Of a stretch of DNA of 64,000 nt, positions 18,842 through 28,146 are shown piece by piece. The translations under genes and the position numbers were made by a program. The notes below the pieces were generated by a model. That model ran no database searches. It worked only from the letters and a program-made list of their open reading frames with translations, and was not told the DNA's origin. The stretch comes from DATFVA01 sp963815785 (GTDB lineage: Bacteria; Bacteroidota; Ignavibacteria; Ignavibacteriales; Ignavibacteriaceae), in the NCBI GenBank assembly GCA_963815785.1, contig CAWFHZ010000007.1, forward strand, positions 434,001 to 498,000, written 5' to 3'. Positions within the stretch are counted from its first letter, which is position 1, and each line of letters starts with the position of its first letter.

Positions 18842-19037
18842 AAGGACCCCGATCTTTTAGTTTAATTACCCTGAGGTTGAAGTTTCGAAAAGATCTCCGT
18901 CAATTCATATGAAAAATATTAATTTTTGTTATAATAGAAAAGAAAAAAATCATCCGGGCTAAAATAAAAATTATTATAAATGATTTTAGAGTTAAACTAA
19001 TAATATAGAAGAAATAATAAAATAGATGTTTAATACA

Positions 19038-19062
19038 AGAAAAGCCGGTTTACTGCCGGCTT
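19038..19062 (-). terminator. Intrinsic terminator of the Asp-box propeller gene
   Basis: Stem AAGCCGG (19042-19048) and CCGGCTT (19056-19062) with a 7-nt loop. On the minus strand it reads into TTTTCTTG. It lies 60 nt past the stop of the large propeller gene at 19123. Confidence 0.6.
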
Positions 19063-19122
19063 CTCTTTTAATTACTTAACAACCATCCCCGCAAAGAGGG
19101 ATTTCTGATTATCTGGTTTAAA

Positions 19123-22100
19123 TTATTTTAACAGCATCATCTTTCTTGTCTGTGTAAAATTACCGGCTTTCACATTGTAAAGATATATACCGCTTGCAAC
19201 CTGTTGACCGGAATCATTTTTTCCATTCCAGGTCACTTCATATGTTCCGGCACTTTGATAGTTATTTACCAGGTCTGCTACTTTACTTCCGTTAATATCA
19301 TAAATAATAATTCTCACCTCTCTGCCTTCCGGTAAAGCATATCTGATCTTTGTTGAAGGATTGAATGGATTGGGATAATTATAACTTAACTCAAAGTCCT
19401 TCGGAATTTCATTACTAATCTCAGCAACAGAGGTTACGGTTTGAATTGTTGCTCTCATAAAATATGTTTCATTCCATGCTGCCCAACTGGATCCATCAAA
19501 ATCCCAGGCTCTTCCATTGTCATCCGGATCATAACCAAATAATGGCTGATTAGTTCCATCATAAATCAATCCGACAAAAAAATCACCGTTAACGCTTATG
19601 TTGGAATTTGTCAAATCGGTCGGGTCCCAGCCAGGATAAGAAGCAGCAGTTTTGAAATTCAGAGTTGCCAAATCATTTCCCGGTGATCCTCCATTATTAC
19701 CCAGAACAATAGGTTTATAAGTTGCACTACCCGCATTCACACCCAGTATATAAATTTCCATTTTAGTAAGCATTGCATTACTTAATGTTGGGGTCATCCT
19801 ATTAGCGGAACCTTGACCACTGCCCGGCCAGTAGTATCCACTTGTTGGAGTTCCGTCATCATAAATGAGATCGGCAGATTGTGTACCGCCACCGCTGATT
19901 GCTGCAGAATACATACTTCTGCCGTGAGTAGCAGCAAATAGTTTGTTATCCGAAGAACGATAATCCAAATCGAGAACAGGAACATTTGCCATACCGCTTA
20001 TATTCTGAACCCAGGTGCTTCCTCCATCTGTTGTAGAGAAAATTCCAAGATCAGTTCCTACAAAAAGATTATTTCCATTTGCAGGATTAACAACCGCGCA
20101 GTTCGTTGGTATGTTGGGTAGGTTCCCTGAAATGTTTGTCCAGTTAGACCCGTAATTAATTGTCTTATAAATTTTTGAAGAAGCCTGATAACCTGAGAAT
20201 GTAACATAAGCCGTTGCAGGATTATTGGGATCGGTGTTTATCCTTGTTACTGAAAGATTTGGTAAACCTGAGATTCTTAAATTCCAGGAACTTCCGCCGT
20301 CTGTAGTAACCTGAACTTTTCCATTTGAACAACCGGCATATATAACATTTGAATTCCCTTTTGCAATTGTAACTGCAGAAATAGTTGCTCCGGATGTACC
20401 TGAACCATCACCGGTTAAATCGCTGCTGATAGCTGACCAGTTAGAAGCACCATTTGTAGTTCTCCAGACTCTGTACGTTCCGCCGACCAAAGTACCGGAG
20501 TTATTCGGATCCATGGAAAAAGGTGTAATAAATTGAGTTCTGTCTGTAGTTCCATCGTACAAATTTGGTCCGGTTGGTATTCCCGTCATTGCTTTAAAGA
20601 ATGTCGAACCGCCATCGGTAGTTTTGAAAAAGGCAAAATTAACGTACTCCATATAAATATTATTTCCATTATTAAAATCAATTTCAGTGGCACCTCCATC
20701 TCCCCCCAGTATTTCACTCCAATTTGTAGAACCCGTGCTTCTGGTAGTTCCATTATCCTGTAAACCTCCGGCATATACTGTACCGGTTGAATTAACAGTA
20801 CCATAGTAAAATTGTGTAATGAAAAGGTTATTGTTCATTGCAGTCCAGGTTTCGCCTTTATTGGTGGATTTATAAATGCCGCCATCGTTGCCAAGATAAG
20901 CTATATTAGAGTTTGAGGGTGCAAAGCAAATAGCATGCTGATCTGCATGTGCATAAGGAGGGGCACCTGCTTCAGTATACCAATTAGTTTTTTGAGTCCA
21001 GTTTGTTCCGCCGTCGGTAGTTTTCCAGTTATCAATTCCACCTGCAAGAAAGGTATTAGCATTATCAGGATCAACAGAAAGAATATTACCGTACCATGCC
21101 TGTGAACCTGTATAAGTGCTTTCACCTGCATAAGACGGACCGGGGACATTTGTCTGGAACCAGCTACCACCTGCATCATTAGTATAACCCATTAACATGG
21201 TACCGTTAGTACTCAAATCCATAAATGAAGCGTAAGCAACAGCCGGATTGGATTTAGATGAAGCCATCTCGATTCTTCCTGCGCCGGTAACAGATACACT
21301 CTGAGAAAAAGAACTGCCGCCATCATTACTTACCCAAATTTCGGATTGATTAAATAATCCAAAAGCGGCATAAATAGTAGTTGGATTAGTGTATCCGATT
21401 TCAATATCAGTACAGTGAACATCACTACCGGATCCTGTAACCAGCGGAGTAAAAGATGCCCCGCCATCGTTGGATGAATATAAACCAAGCCGTGTGGCTG
21501 CATAAAGAACATTATTTACTTTATCAAAATCGAGATCATTCACATAATAAAAATCGCTGTTATTAGTTGATGGTAACTGAGACCAGGAAGCACCTGCATC
21601 AGTTGATTTAAAAATCCCCGCACCGCGAATAGCATCAAGGTTAAAAAATCCTTCACCTGTTCCTGCATAAATTGTATTCGGATTATTCGGATTAATAACT
21701 ATGGAACAGACGGCAAGGTTTGCCATAAAATCATTCAAAGAAGCCCATGAAGCTCCTCCATCCGTAGATTTCCAAACTCCGCCTGCAACTGCACCAATAT
21801 AAACTATATTTGGATCCGTTGGATGAACGGCAATGGCCCTGATCCTGCCGCCTACATTCCCGGGTCCTAATTGTGTCCAGCTTAAAGCATCCGGTGAGTT
21901 GGACGGAGATACATTGTAAGTGCTTATGTGATCATATGCCTCTTCACGCCAATTTGCAGGAATGCTGTTATTTGGATAGGCTCTTTGTTTGTAATACCAT
22001 AACAAAGCCTCATCAGGCTGGTCATTTTTAAATTTTGATTCAGCCTTTTCTTCTTCAATTTTGTAATTTCTAAAATCTTCTGCTGTAAAAGTTTTTACAG

Positions 22101-22173
22101 TATTGTTTGTGAAATAGTAAAAGCTAAATACCAGTGCAGTAAAAAACAGAGTAAGTACCAGAAATTTTTTCAT
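19123..22173 (-). CDS. Secreted Asp-box (BNR/sortilin-like) beta-propeller protein with T9SS sorting domain
   Basis: A 1016-residue exported protein. The N-terminal hydrophobic segment MKKFLVLTLFFTALVFSFYYF is a signal peptide or anchor. From about residue 95 to 760 there are many Asp-box turns (KSTDGGASW, KSTDAGASW, KTTDGGTNW, VTTDGGSSW, STTDGGSTW) separated by HPTDPNIVYIGA-type strands, as in VPS10/sortilin-like propellers. A beta-sandwich region (SADLIYDDGTPTSGYY, about 765-920) precedes the sorting domain, which has NYPNPFNPSTKIRY, VASGIYLYNVKAGNF and RKMMLLK. Such propellers bind or cleave glycans, but no catalytic set is identifiable. The reading frame is intact across 3 kb. Confidence 0.88.
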   Translation of the reverse strand: MKKFLVLTLFFTALVFSFYYFTNNTVKTFTAEDFRNYKIEEEKAESKFKNDQPDEALLWYYKQRAYPNNSIPANWREEAYDHISTYNVSPSNSPDALSWTQLGPGNVGGRIRAIAVHPTDPNIVYIGAVAGGVWKSTDGGASWASLNDFMANLAVCSIVINPNNPNTIYAGTGEGFFNLDAIRGAGIFKSTDAGASWSQLPSTNNSDFYYVNDLDFDKVNNVLYAATRLGLYSSNDGGASFTPLVTGSGSDVHCTDIEIGYTNPTTIYAAFGLFNQSEIWVSNDGGSSFSQSVSVTGAGRIEMASSKSNPAVAYASFMDLSTNGTMLMGYTNDAGGSWFQTNVPGPSYAGESTYTGSQAWYGNILSVDPDNANTFLAGGIDNWKTTDGGTNWTQKTNWYTEAGAPPYAHADQHAICFAPSNSNIAYLGNDGGIYKSTNKGETWTAMNNNLFITQFYYGTVNSTGTVYAGGLQDNGTTRSTGSTNWSEILGGDGGATEIDFNNGNNIYMEYVNFAFFKTTDGGSTFFKAMTGIPTGPNLYDGTTDRTQFITPFSMDPNNSGTLVGGTYRVWRTTNGASNWSAISSDLTGDGSGTSGATISAVTIAKGNSNVIYAGCSNGKVQVTTDGGSSWNLRISGLPNLSVTRINTDPNNPATAYVTFSGYQASSKIYKTINYGSNWTNISGNLPNIPTNCAVVNPANGNNLFVGTDLGIFSTTDGGSTWVQNISGMANVPVLDLDYRSSDNKLFAATHGRSMYSAAISGGGTQSADLIYDDGTPTSGYYWPGSGQGSANRMTPTLSNAMLTKMEIYILGVNAGSATYKPIVLGNNGGSPGNDLATLNFKTAASYPGWDPTDLTNSNISVNGDFFVGLIYDGTNQPLFGYDPDDNGRAWDFDGSSWAAWNETYFMRATIQTVTSVAEISNEIPKDFELSYNYPNPFNPSTKIRYALPEGREVRIIIYDINGSKVADLVNNYQSAGTYEVTWNGKNDSGQQVASGIYLYNVKAGNFTQTRKMMLLK

Positions 22174-22259
22174 TCTGTGCCTCTTTAATAATTAATTAAT
22201 TTATATCAGGAAATTTTATTTACTCAATAAAGAAATGGGGTCACACTATCTGAGAATGA

Positions 22260-22697
22260 TTATTCAAAACTTAAAACTTTTTGGATGAACCATCCTTTAT
22301 TATTCTCTAAGGAAATTTCAGCCTTAAATTCATCCCCTTGCGAAAGCTTACCAAGCTTCTTAAGTGCTTCATTTATATCGTTGTTCATAAGTTTGTCGTT
22401 ATCATACCTGAAATTGGGAGTAAGTAAATACGTATTACCCGCAACGGCAATACTATTTAAAGAATTACTGTCTTTTACAGCAAGAACTGTAACTCTTAAC
22501 TGATAATCAGTTTCATCTTTGAATAAAACCTCATCAACTCTGGCTGTAACTATTGATAGATTTTGTACAATCGAAGTAGGCCCAGAATGATTTATGATTT
22601 TATCCTGTCCTGTTTTTTCAGTGGTTGGTTTGGAGTTGCAGCAGCCGTGTACCAGAAGCAGCAACATGAGAAATGGTGCAAAGTAGATTTGTTTCAT
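22260..22697 (-). CDS. Small predicted lipoprotein of unknown function
   Basis: 145 residues. The N-terminus MKQIYFAPFLMLLLLVHGCC is a lipoprotein signal, with the lipobox Cys at about residue 19. The mature part has SIVTARVDEVLFKDETDYQL and VAGNTYLLTPNF, with DEFKAEISLENNKGWFIQKV near the C-terminus. This is a compact beta-rich pattern, reminiscent of small OB-like or inhibitor-type periplasmic domains, but I do not recognise the family. It lies 86 nt upstream of the large propeller gene on the same strand and could share its transcript. Confidence 0.65.
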   Translation of the reverse strand: MKQIYFAPFLMLLLLVHGCCNSKPTTEKTGQDKIINHSGPTSIVQNLSIVTARVDEVLFKDETDYQLRVTVLAVKDSNSLNSIAVAGNTYLLTPNFRYDNDKLMNNDINEALKKLGKLSQGDEFKAEISLENNKGWFIQKVLSFE

Positions 22698-22981
22698 AAA
22701 TTTTTACCTGGTTTATCTGAATATAAAAATTTTATTTTACATTTCAACTAGTTTAGTAATTATTTAAAGAAATAGTTAGATTCTATTTGTCAGGTATAAA
22801 ATCTTTTAATTTTAGGCTCTTTTATCAATTTTTCAATTGATTTTCGACAGACAAACGGGCATTTAATTCTTTAAATCTCGATCAATTAACACAATTTTCT
22901 CTCCTTGTGTCAACATTTGTTAGTTCTGAAGTATTCTTCTTTCGGTTTGAAATGAAAATCATTCCCGCACTATTTATTTAT

Positions 22982-23081
22982 AAACTGTTGAAACAGTTTT
23001 ATTTTGCTTTTATGAAGCTAACCCCGGGATTAATCCCGGGGTCAAAACTAATCACTTGAGAGTAAACCGTTTTAACGGTTT
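22982..23081. repeat. REP-like cluster of three consecutive palindromes
   Basis: Three evenly spaced hairpins in 100 bp of non-coding DNA. The first is AAACTGTT-GA-AACAGTTT (22982-22999). The second is a perfect 22-nt palindrome, ACCCCGGGATT/AATCCCGGGGT (23021-23042). The third is AAACCGTT-TT-AACGGTTT (23064-23081). The two outer hairpins resemble each other and flank a GC-rich central one in otherwise AT-rich sequence. This matches the look of REP/BIME elements mobilised by Y1-type RAYT transposases in Bacteroidota. No transposase is in the window. There is no T tract, so it does not look like a simple terminator. Confidence 0.6.
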
Positions 23082-23114
23082 TGGCAACTAAAGGCAATTG
23101 TTTACCTTATGTTA

Positions 23115-23801
23115 TTATTTAACCATCATCATTTTTTTAGCTGATGTGAAAGTATTGGATGATGTTTGTGCTGTTAACCTGTAAATATAAACTCCGCTTG
23201 CATAGTTTAATCCGTTAAAACTAACTTCTTTATAACCGGCTTCCTGTTCTTTGTTTACAAGCGTTGTAACTTCTTCACCAAGTATATCATATATCTTTAT
23301 AGTTACTTTGCTGTCAACCGGAATCTGGTACTGAATTTTAGTAGTCGGATTGAAAGGGTTAGGGAAATTCTGTTCCAGTTTATATTCTTTTGGAGCAATA
23401 ACATTTAATATTATATCTTTTGATGCCAATATACCGTTGCTGCTCTTAATCAAAAACGAAACAGTATCTTTTTTATTAACAGGAATATCTCTTTTTATGT
23501 CGAACGAAAATACCGCTTCTTTTTCTGAATTAGGATTTATTTTATCTAAAGCCTGATCATTTTGTTTGAATACAATGTGTTGGTTATTATAGATTACACT
23601 TACAGATATATTTTCAGCATTTAAAGTCTCTGAAATATTTGCAAGTGACAATGTTATTTCATTTCCTTTTGTTCCCGGAGTAACATCATAAGCTGTTTGA
23701 CCAAACATTCTATTCTGCAGAATCAAAATAAATAAACATAAAAATAAAACTGATTGTACACCGTTTAAATAAACCGGAAGTTTTTTTATCTTTTTTAACA
23801 T
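23115..23801 (-). CDS. Small secreted protein with T9SS sorting domain
   Basis: 228 residues. A hydrophobic signal segment (LNGVQSVLFLCLFILILQ, about 12-29) ends near MFGQ. A single beta-sandwich-like domain follows (about 35-135: EITLSLANISETLNAENISVS, INPNSEKEAVFSFDIKRDIP), then a sorting domain with EQNFPNPFNPTTKIQY, LGEEVTTLVN, ASGVYIYRLTA and AKKMMMVK. The N-terminal domain resembles the binding or spacing modules found just before sorting domains. No catalytic motif is visible. It lies between the REP-like cluster and Y copy 2. Confidence 0.75.
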   Translation of the reverse strand: MLKKIKKLPVYLNGVQSVLFLCLFILILQNRMFGQTAYDVTPGTKGNEITLSLANISETLNAENISVSVIYNNQHIVFKQNDQALDKINPNSEKEAVFSFDIKRDIPVNKKDTVSFLIKSSNGILASKDIILNVIAPKEYKLEQNFPNPFNPTTKIQYQIPVDSKVTIKIYDILGEEVTTLVNKEQEAGYKEVSFNGLNYASGVYIYRLTAQTSSNTFTSAKKMMMVK

Positions 23802-23872
23802 TTTATTTTACTCCTGTTTTCAAAATTTTTATATCTGCCGGCAGCCGGCTGTTAATTAACCATAACTAATTT

Positions 23873-25447
23873 TTATGGACATCTTATTGTGTATTTGTTT
23901 GCAGTAACACTATTGCCGAGTAATGTCCAGGTTAAACCGCTCCCATCAAATATTACAGAGAAAGCATTAGTATGATTACCCGGTAGAAAGACAGATGGCT
24001 GACCACGGTAATAATTCCCGGGTGAAAATGTGTTATTTGGTGGAGCTGCTACAACACCCACGGGAACTGTATTTTGGTTATTATAATTAAAATGGACAGT
24101 GAAAGTATGGTTGCCGTTATCCTGCATACATTGAACTGAAGGGACGACCGGATTAGGCAAAGTATTTACAACAGATAAGAAAACTGTATCTGATACTGCC
24201 CCGTAATTAGTTACCCACACAGGGTAATCTGCTGCTGATCTGAACTCAATTGAGTTTAGTGTAAAAGTAACAACAGAATCCGATACAAACGTTGTCGGCT
24301 TAGCATTTCCATTAAAGTAAGCAACAGTAGAATCTGTAAAGAACTCCCCGTTGATTGTGATAGTAAGAACATTCGGCTGTATAGGCGTAGTCCAGTAGGC
24401 AAGTGCTAATGGGGGTGAGATTGAGTTGATTTTTAGTTTGGTTAAATTATAAACCGTTGGTTGTGTGTTTGCACTATCCAGATTTAATACGTAGTAAATA
24501 TCGTTGGGGTAATTATCGAAAGTGTATATTGTTCCATTAGGCGGTACTGATATTGTTTTTACCAATTGACCTGTATTTGTGTCATATATGTTTCCATTTC
24601 CCGTATGGTGATAATAATTTACAGTATCGTTAGCTGTTTCCATGATTAATAAAAATTCTCCATTATCAGAAAAGTAACTATCTGATAGGCTGTCTTTAAA
24701 AAATTCTATCGAACCAGTATCAGAATCAAAATCATAGACTTTGTAATAACTGTTGAATGTTTGATTATTGTTATATGAACGTATTATACCCTTTCCGTTT
24801 CTACCAAATAATAATTCATATCCATTAGTATTTGGGTGTCCTAAAGAGTATAAATTTTGTTTATTAGATATGTTATTTGTTTCTAAAGAATATGTCCAAA
24901 TCTGATTATGATAATTTAAGGTATCAGTACTTAAAAAATATAATAATGAATGATCTCTAGAAAAAAAAGCATTACGGAATGGTCGTTGTAGGTTATTAAT
25001 TGCATCCTGCTCCGGTAGCATCAATGTAGAGATTATTTGATGGGTTGAAAGATCCAGCACGTCAATTTCGCTATAATCATTTGAGAAAATATATAATTTA
25101 TTTCTCAATTGTGAATATAAAAGTTCATTAATTAGTATGTTAGAAGTATTAGGTAATATAAAGTAATCTGATGTATCAACACAGTTATAAATCAGATAAT
25201 AATCCCCATTGAAATTTAATGCCATATAATTTTGGAAGGGATCATTTATAGTACTCAAATAAGTATCCATAAATTGTTGAGGAGGAAAATTTTCTATATT
25301 ATCATTATTAATATTCAATCTTTGAAGTTTTTGATACATAATTTCCTCACCGTTAATTGTATCAGGAACTTGCATTTTTAAATAAATATAAGGTTGCGCC
25401 TGACATACTAAGGTAAAAATAAACATTATAAAAAATATCTTTTTCAT
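23873..25447 (-). CDS. Cassette protein Y, copy 2: secreted propeller-like/IPT protein
   Basis: About 524 aa from MKKIFFIMFIFTLVCQAQ (signal peptide). The inner ATG at 25447 is favoured because GGAG lies 6 nt before it. The architecture equals copy 1: propeller-like blades (YLIYNCVDTSDYF, LLYFLSTDTLNYH, FGRNGKGIIRS, YDFDSDTGSIEFF), then IPT-like and HTFTVHFNYNN...LTWTLLG domains. The front half is clearly diverged from copy 1, while the last ~205 residues are identical apart from Thr for Ala in LAYWTTPIQ. The extreme C-termini differ (KYTIRCP here, NKLAPCQ there). There is no sorting domain. It follows X copy 2 by 34 nt. Confidence 0.78.
   Translation of the reverse strand: MKKIFFIMFIFTLVCQAQPYIYLKMQVPDTINGEEIMYQKLQRLNINNDNIENFPPQQFMDTYLSTINDPFQNYMALNFNGDYYLIYNCVDTSDYFILPNTSNILINELLYSQLRNKLYIFSNDYSEIDVLDLSTHQIISTLMLPEQDAINNLQRPFRNAFFSRDHSLLYFLSTDTLNYHNQIWTYSLETNNISNKQNLYSLGHPNTNGYELLFGRNGKGIIRSYNNNQTFNSYYKVYDFDSDTGSIEFFKDSLSDSYFSDNGEFLLIMETANDTVNYYHHTGNGNIYDTNTGQLVKTISVPPNGTIYTFDNYPNDIYYVLNLDSANTQPTVYNLTKLKINSISPPLALAYWTTPIQPNVLTITINGEFFTDSTVAYFNGNAKPTTFVSDSVVTFTLNSIEFRSAADYPVWVTNYGAVSDTVFLSVVNTLPNPVVPSVQCMQDNGNHTFTVHFNYNNQNTVPVGVVAAPPNNTFSPGNYYRGQPSVFLPGNHTNAFSVIFDGSGLTWTLLGNSVTANKYTIRCP
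23898..24512. repeat. Long direct repeat, copy B (3' end of Y copy 2)
   Basis: Partner of 16731-17345, same orientation, constant offset 7167. Identity is almost perfect for the first ~490 bp and falls off towards 24512, which is the 5' side in gene sense. Such a sharp gradient inside one gene pair points to gene conversion or a recent partial copy, not uniform divergence. Confidence 0.95.
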
Positions 25448-25481
25448 TTTATTCTCCATTTTCTTTTTTAATTAGAGTTTT

Positions 25482-27481
25482 TTACAGAAGATCATAGACA
25501 TTTTTTCCATAGTCATTTGGCCTGTTAGGATTAATTATCCAATCTTTGGAGTCAGGTCGCCATTTCCAATATCGTTTAATTCTTTTAGTTCCGCCATCAT
25601 TATAAAATTCAAATACATTCATCCAGAAATACTTGTCATTATTCAAGGAACCCTCCTCTTGTTCAAAATCTGTTTCTTTGTTTTTTGCACCATTTAATCT
25701 TTCTCTTCCAGTATCAATATTATGTTTCCAATTCCATAAATCCATTTCAGATGGAGGTGGGTTATCTATTTGTGCAAGTCCAAAACCATTAGGCGGTCCA
25801 TAGACAGGATAGCCTTTTCTATTGTACTTTGTCCCGTCTAAGTACCAGGTTTTGTAACGTAAACCATTATTGTGTGAGTTAAATTGTAAGCCCACAGCTC
25901 CAGGAACGTTGCTTTCGTGTTTAATTATTGCATATAATTCGTTTGAATTTGCATAAGCTATTATAGAATCTTCATCTGGATTCTCCCCTAAAATATATCC
26001 TATTTTGAATTTGTTTATTCCAATTATTTGACCAGAATTATTTCTTGCAGTTACCTGTATTGAATCTGTTCCTCCAATAAAAATATCCTCTCCTTCATTC
26101 CAAGAGTTTATTACTGCATCACAATTTCCGCCATAACTGGGATCATGTGGAATAGTTGGTTGTAAAGCTTTAAAGTACACAGAATTGGGATCAATATTAG
26201 AAACGTTAAAAAGAATGTCCCAAAATGTTGTATCGGAATAATTCGCAGTCGAAGAACCAACAAATTTTAGCATACCAATTCTTGGACATAATGTATCTGG
26301 TCTAAAGTGAGAGTGTCTAGAAATAGAATCTTTTACTACAAACTCCCAATCAAAATTAACTTCTTCCCAAAAATAATCACCATGCATAATTGCTTTACAG
26401 TTAATGTCTGGCATTTGTGGTGATTTAGAAATCCAATTTGTGTCTCCTGGCGTAGGCGAGATAATTTCCAACGGATTTTGTATTTCTGTTACAGCAGGTG
26501 AAAGTTCATTCTGTGCTGGTCCTGTAAAACAATCTGTTACATCCAAAGCTTGTGTGTTAATTTTTTTATTCCGTTTTTCCGGTGCAATTAGTCCGACACC
26601 AACAATTACTTTACCTGTATCTGTTACAAGCATATTAATTACTGTGTCTGCATTATCAACAACAAACTTAATCGGCTGTCGCACATTATAAAAATACGAG
26701 CTTAAGGTATCTCCAACCAGTAAATTCCCCCAGATGCAGCCTTCAAGTTTGGCAACTTCAAAAGTTTGTGTAGAATCAAAATCTACAAAGTGCCATCACG
26801 TAGTTTTTTCTTAATAACAACATCTGCCGTATCCCCGGGATAAACAACAGAAGGTGAAATAGTGACTGAAAGACTGTCATATCCAATCAGGAGTGAGTCT
26901 ACTCCTTCATCGCACCACAATGTTGTCCATAAAAAGGGTGGGCAATAAATACAGCTATCTACAGAAACACTTTTCGTAGGCTCAATTCTATATAAAGAAG
27001 AATCCTTCCCCCAGCCTGCACAGCCATTAGTAAAGTTTTTGTATTGTATGACTGCAAAATTAGAATCCGCAGTAAGTGTATCGGATGCAGTAAACAGATA
27101 TTTACCATTTCCTATTCTAACAATATTTCCGTAATCAGGATTAACGTAAATGGTTCTCTGTAAACTTGGATCTAATTCTTCATCATATTCATAAACATTC
27201 TGTACTATCCAAAGTTGGATTACAGATGATCCACCTGGAGCAATTTTCTGTGGAGTGAATGTGAAAGACAAACAATCCGATTGGAACAGATTATATGTGC
27301 AACCCAAAAATGTTGTGTCTCCTTGAATTGAATATCCGCAATCATTTATACTAAACTTACTCGAAGGATTATTACTCATATAATGTGTAGGGTTAATTTC
27401 CACCTGCTATTTTATTTTAACCTGCGAAAAGAGCAAAGCAGGAAAGAGAACAAACAAAAAGAAAAGATAAAGTAGTTTCAT
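25482..27481 (-). CDS. Cassette protein X, copy 2: exported protein with lysozyme/SLT-like C-terminal region (interrupted)
   Basis: Signal peptide MKLLYLFFLFVLFPALLFSQ, then an in-frame TAG (27407-27409), then a second lesion near 26791 where one missing base separates IKKKLRDGT from FVDFDSTQTFEVAKL. Repaired length is about 666 aa. The first 400 residues are Cys-containing beta-rich modules (SVTISPSVVYPGDTADVVI). The C-terminal region has NELYAIIKHESN (candidate Glu codon 25914-25916), NGFGLAQIDNP and LWNWKHNIDTG, in the order Glu-Ser, GLxQ, N-xx-xG seen in lysozyme-like/SLT domains. A peptidoglycan or glycan hydrolase is therefore a reasonable but unproven call. First gene of the X-Y cassette. 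Confidence 0.62.
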
Positions 27482-28146
27482 AGATCACCCTGTTTTTTAG
27501 TTTTTAGTGTGGAGTATTTAGTTAAAGAGAGTACCTCCTTTATTTTAAAAGAAAATTATTTAATTATAAATTAATATGCAAGAAAAAAAATCAGGGTTAA
27601 TCTCTTTTAATTGTTAGTTCCTGAGAATTATTTCCGAAATCATCCTTGATTAAAAAAGGAATTTCTATTTGGAAATTATAGCATATTGAGAATCAAGAAA
27701 CTGTTAAACCCCTCAGGCAGTGAAGAGTATAAGAATAAAAACTGTAGAAATTAATAACATAAATTAAGCTTAACAGTCATAGTGTCTCAAAAAAAATAAG
27801 TATTAAGTCAATTTAGATTAAAAATAATTTTGTTTTTTATAAATAAAAATTATTATCTTAAACCTATTCATCAAATTGATTAAACAACCGGGCATTTACT
27901 AATAAATAATTGATACTGATTGCTTACCTTAATATTAACGTTTTTAATTTTCCCACGGAAATATTTTTATTGCTAATACTTTCAATCTCTTTGTCTTTTT
28001 TTTCACTCTATAATCCTAACGAGGTTAGTTAAATGGTGTTTTAAATTAAAGACAATGAAAATTTTCCTTATAACGAAAAATGTTTTTTATAAAAATTGAT
28101 CTAATTAAATAACCAATATGTTAAACTCATCAAATAAGGAGACCTT
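27482..28146. other. 665-bp divergent intergenic region, no gene seen
   Basis: Lies between the divergently transcribed X copy 2 and the plus-strand propeller gene. It is very A/T-rich with stop codons in all frames. The first ~40 nt upstream of X resemble the leader of X copy 1 (CTAAAA...GGG...ATG spacing), which suggests a shared promoter/leader. I see no RNA gene or convincing hairpin. AAGGAG at 28136-28141 is the ribosome-binding site of the next gene. Confidence 0.5.
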
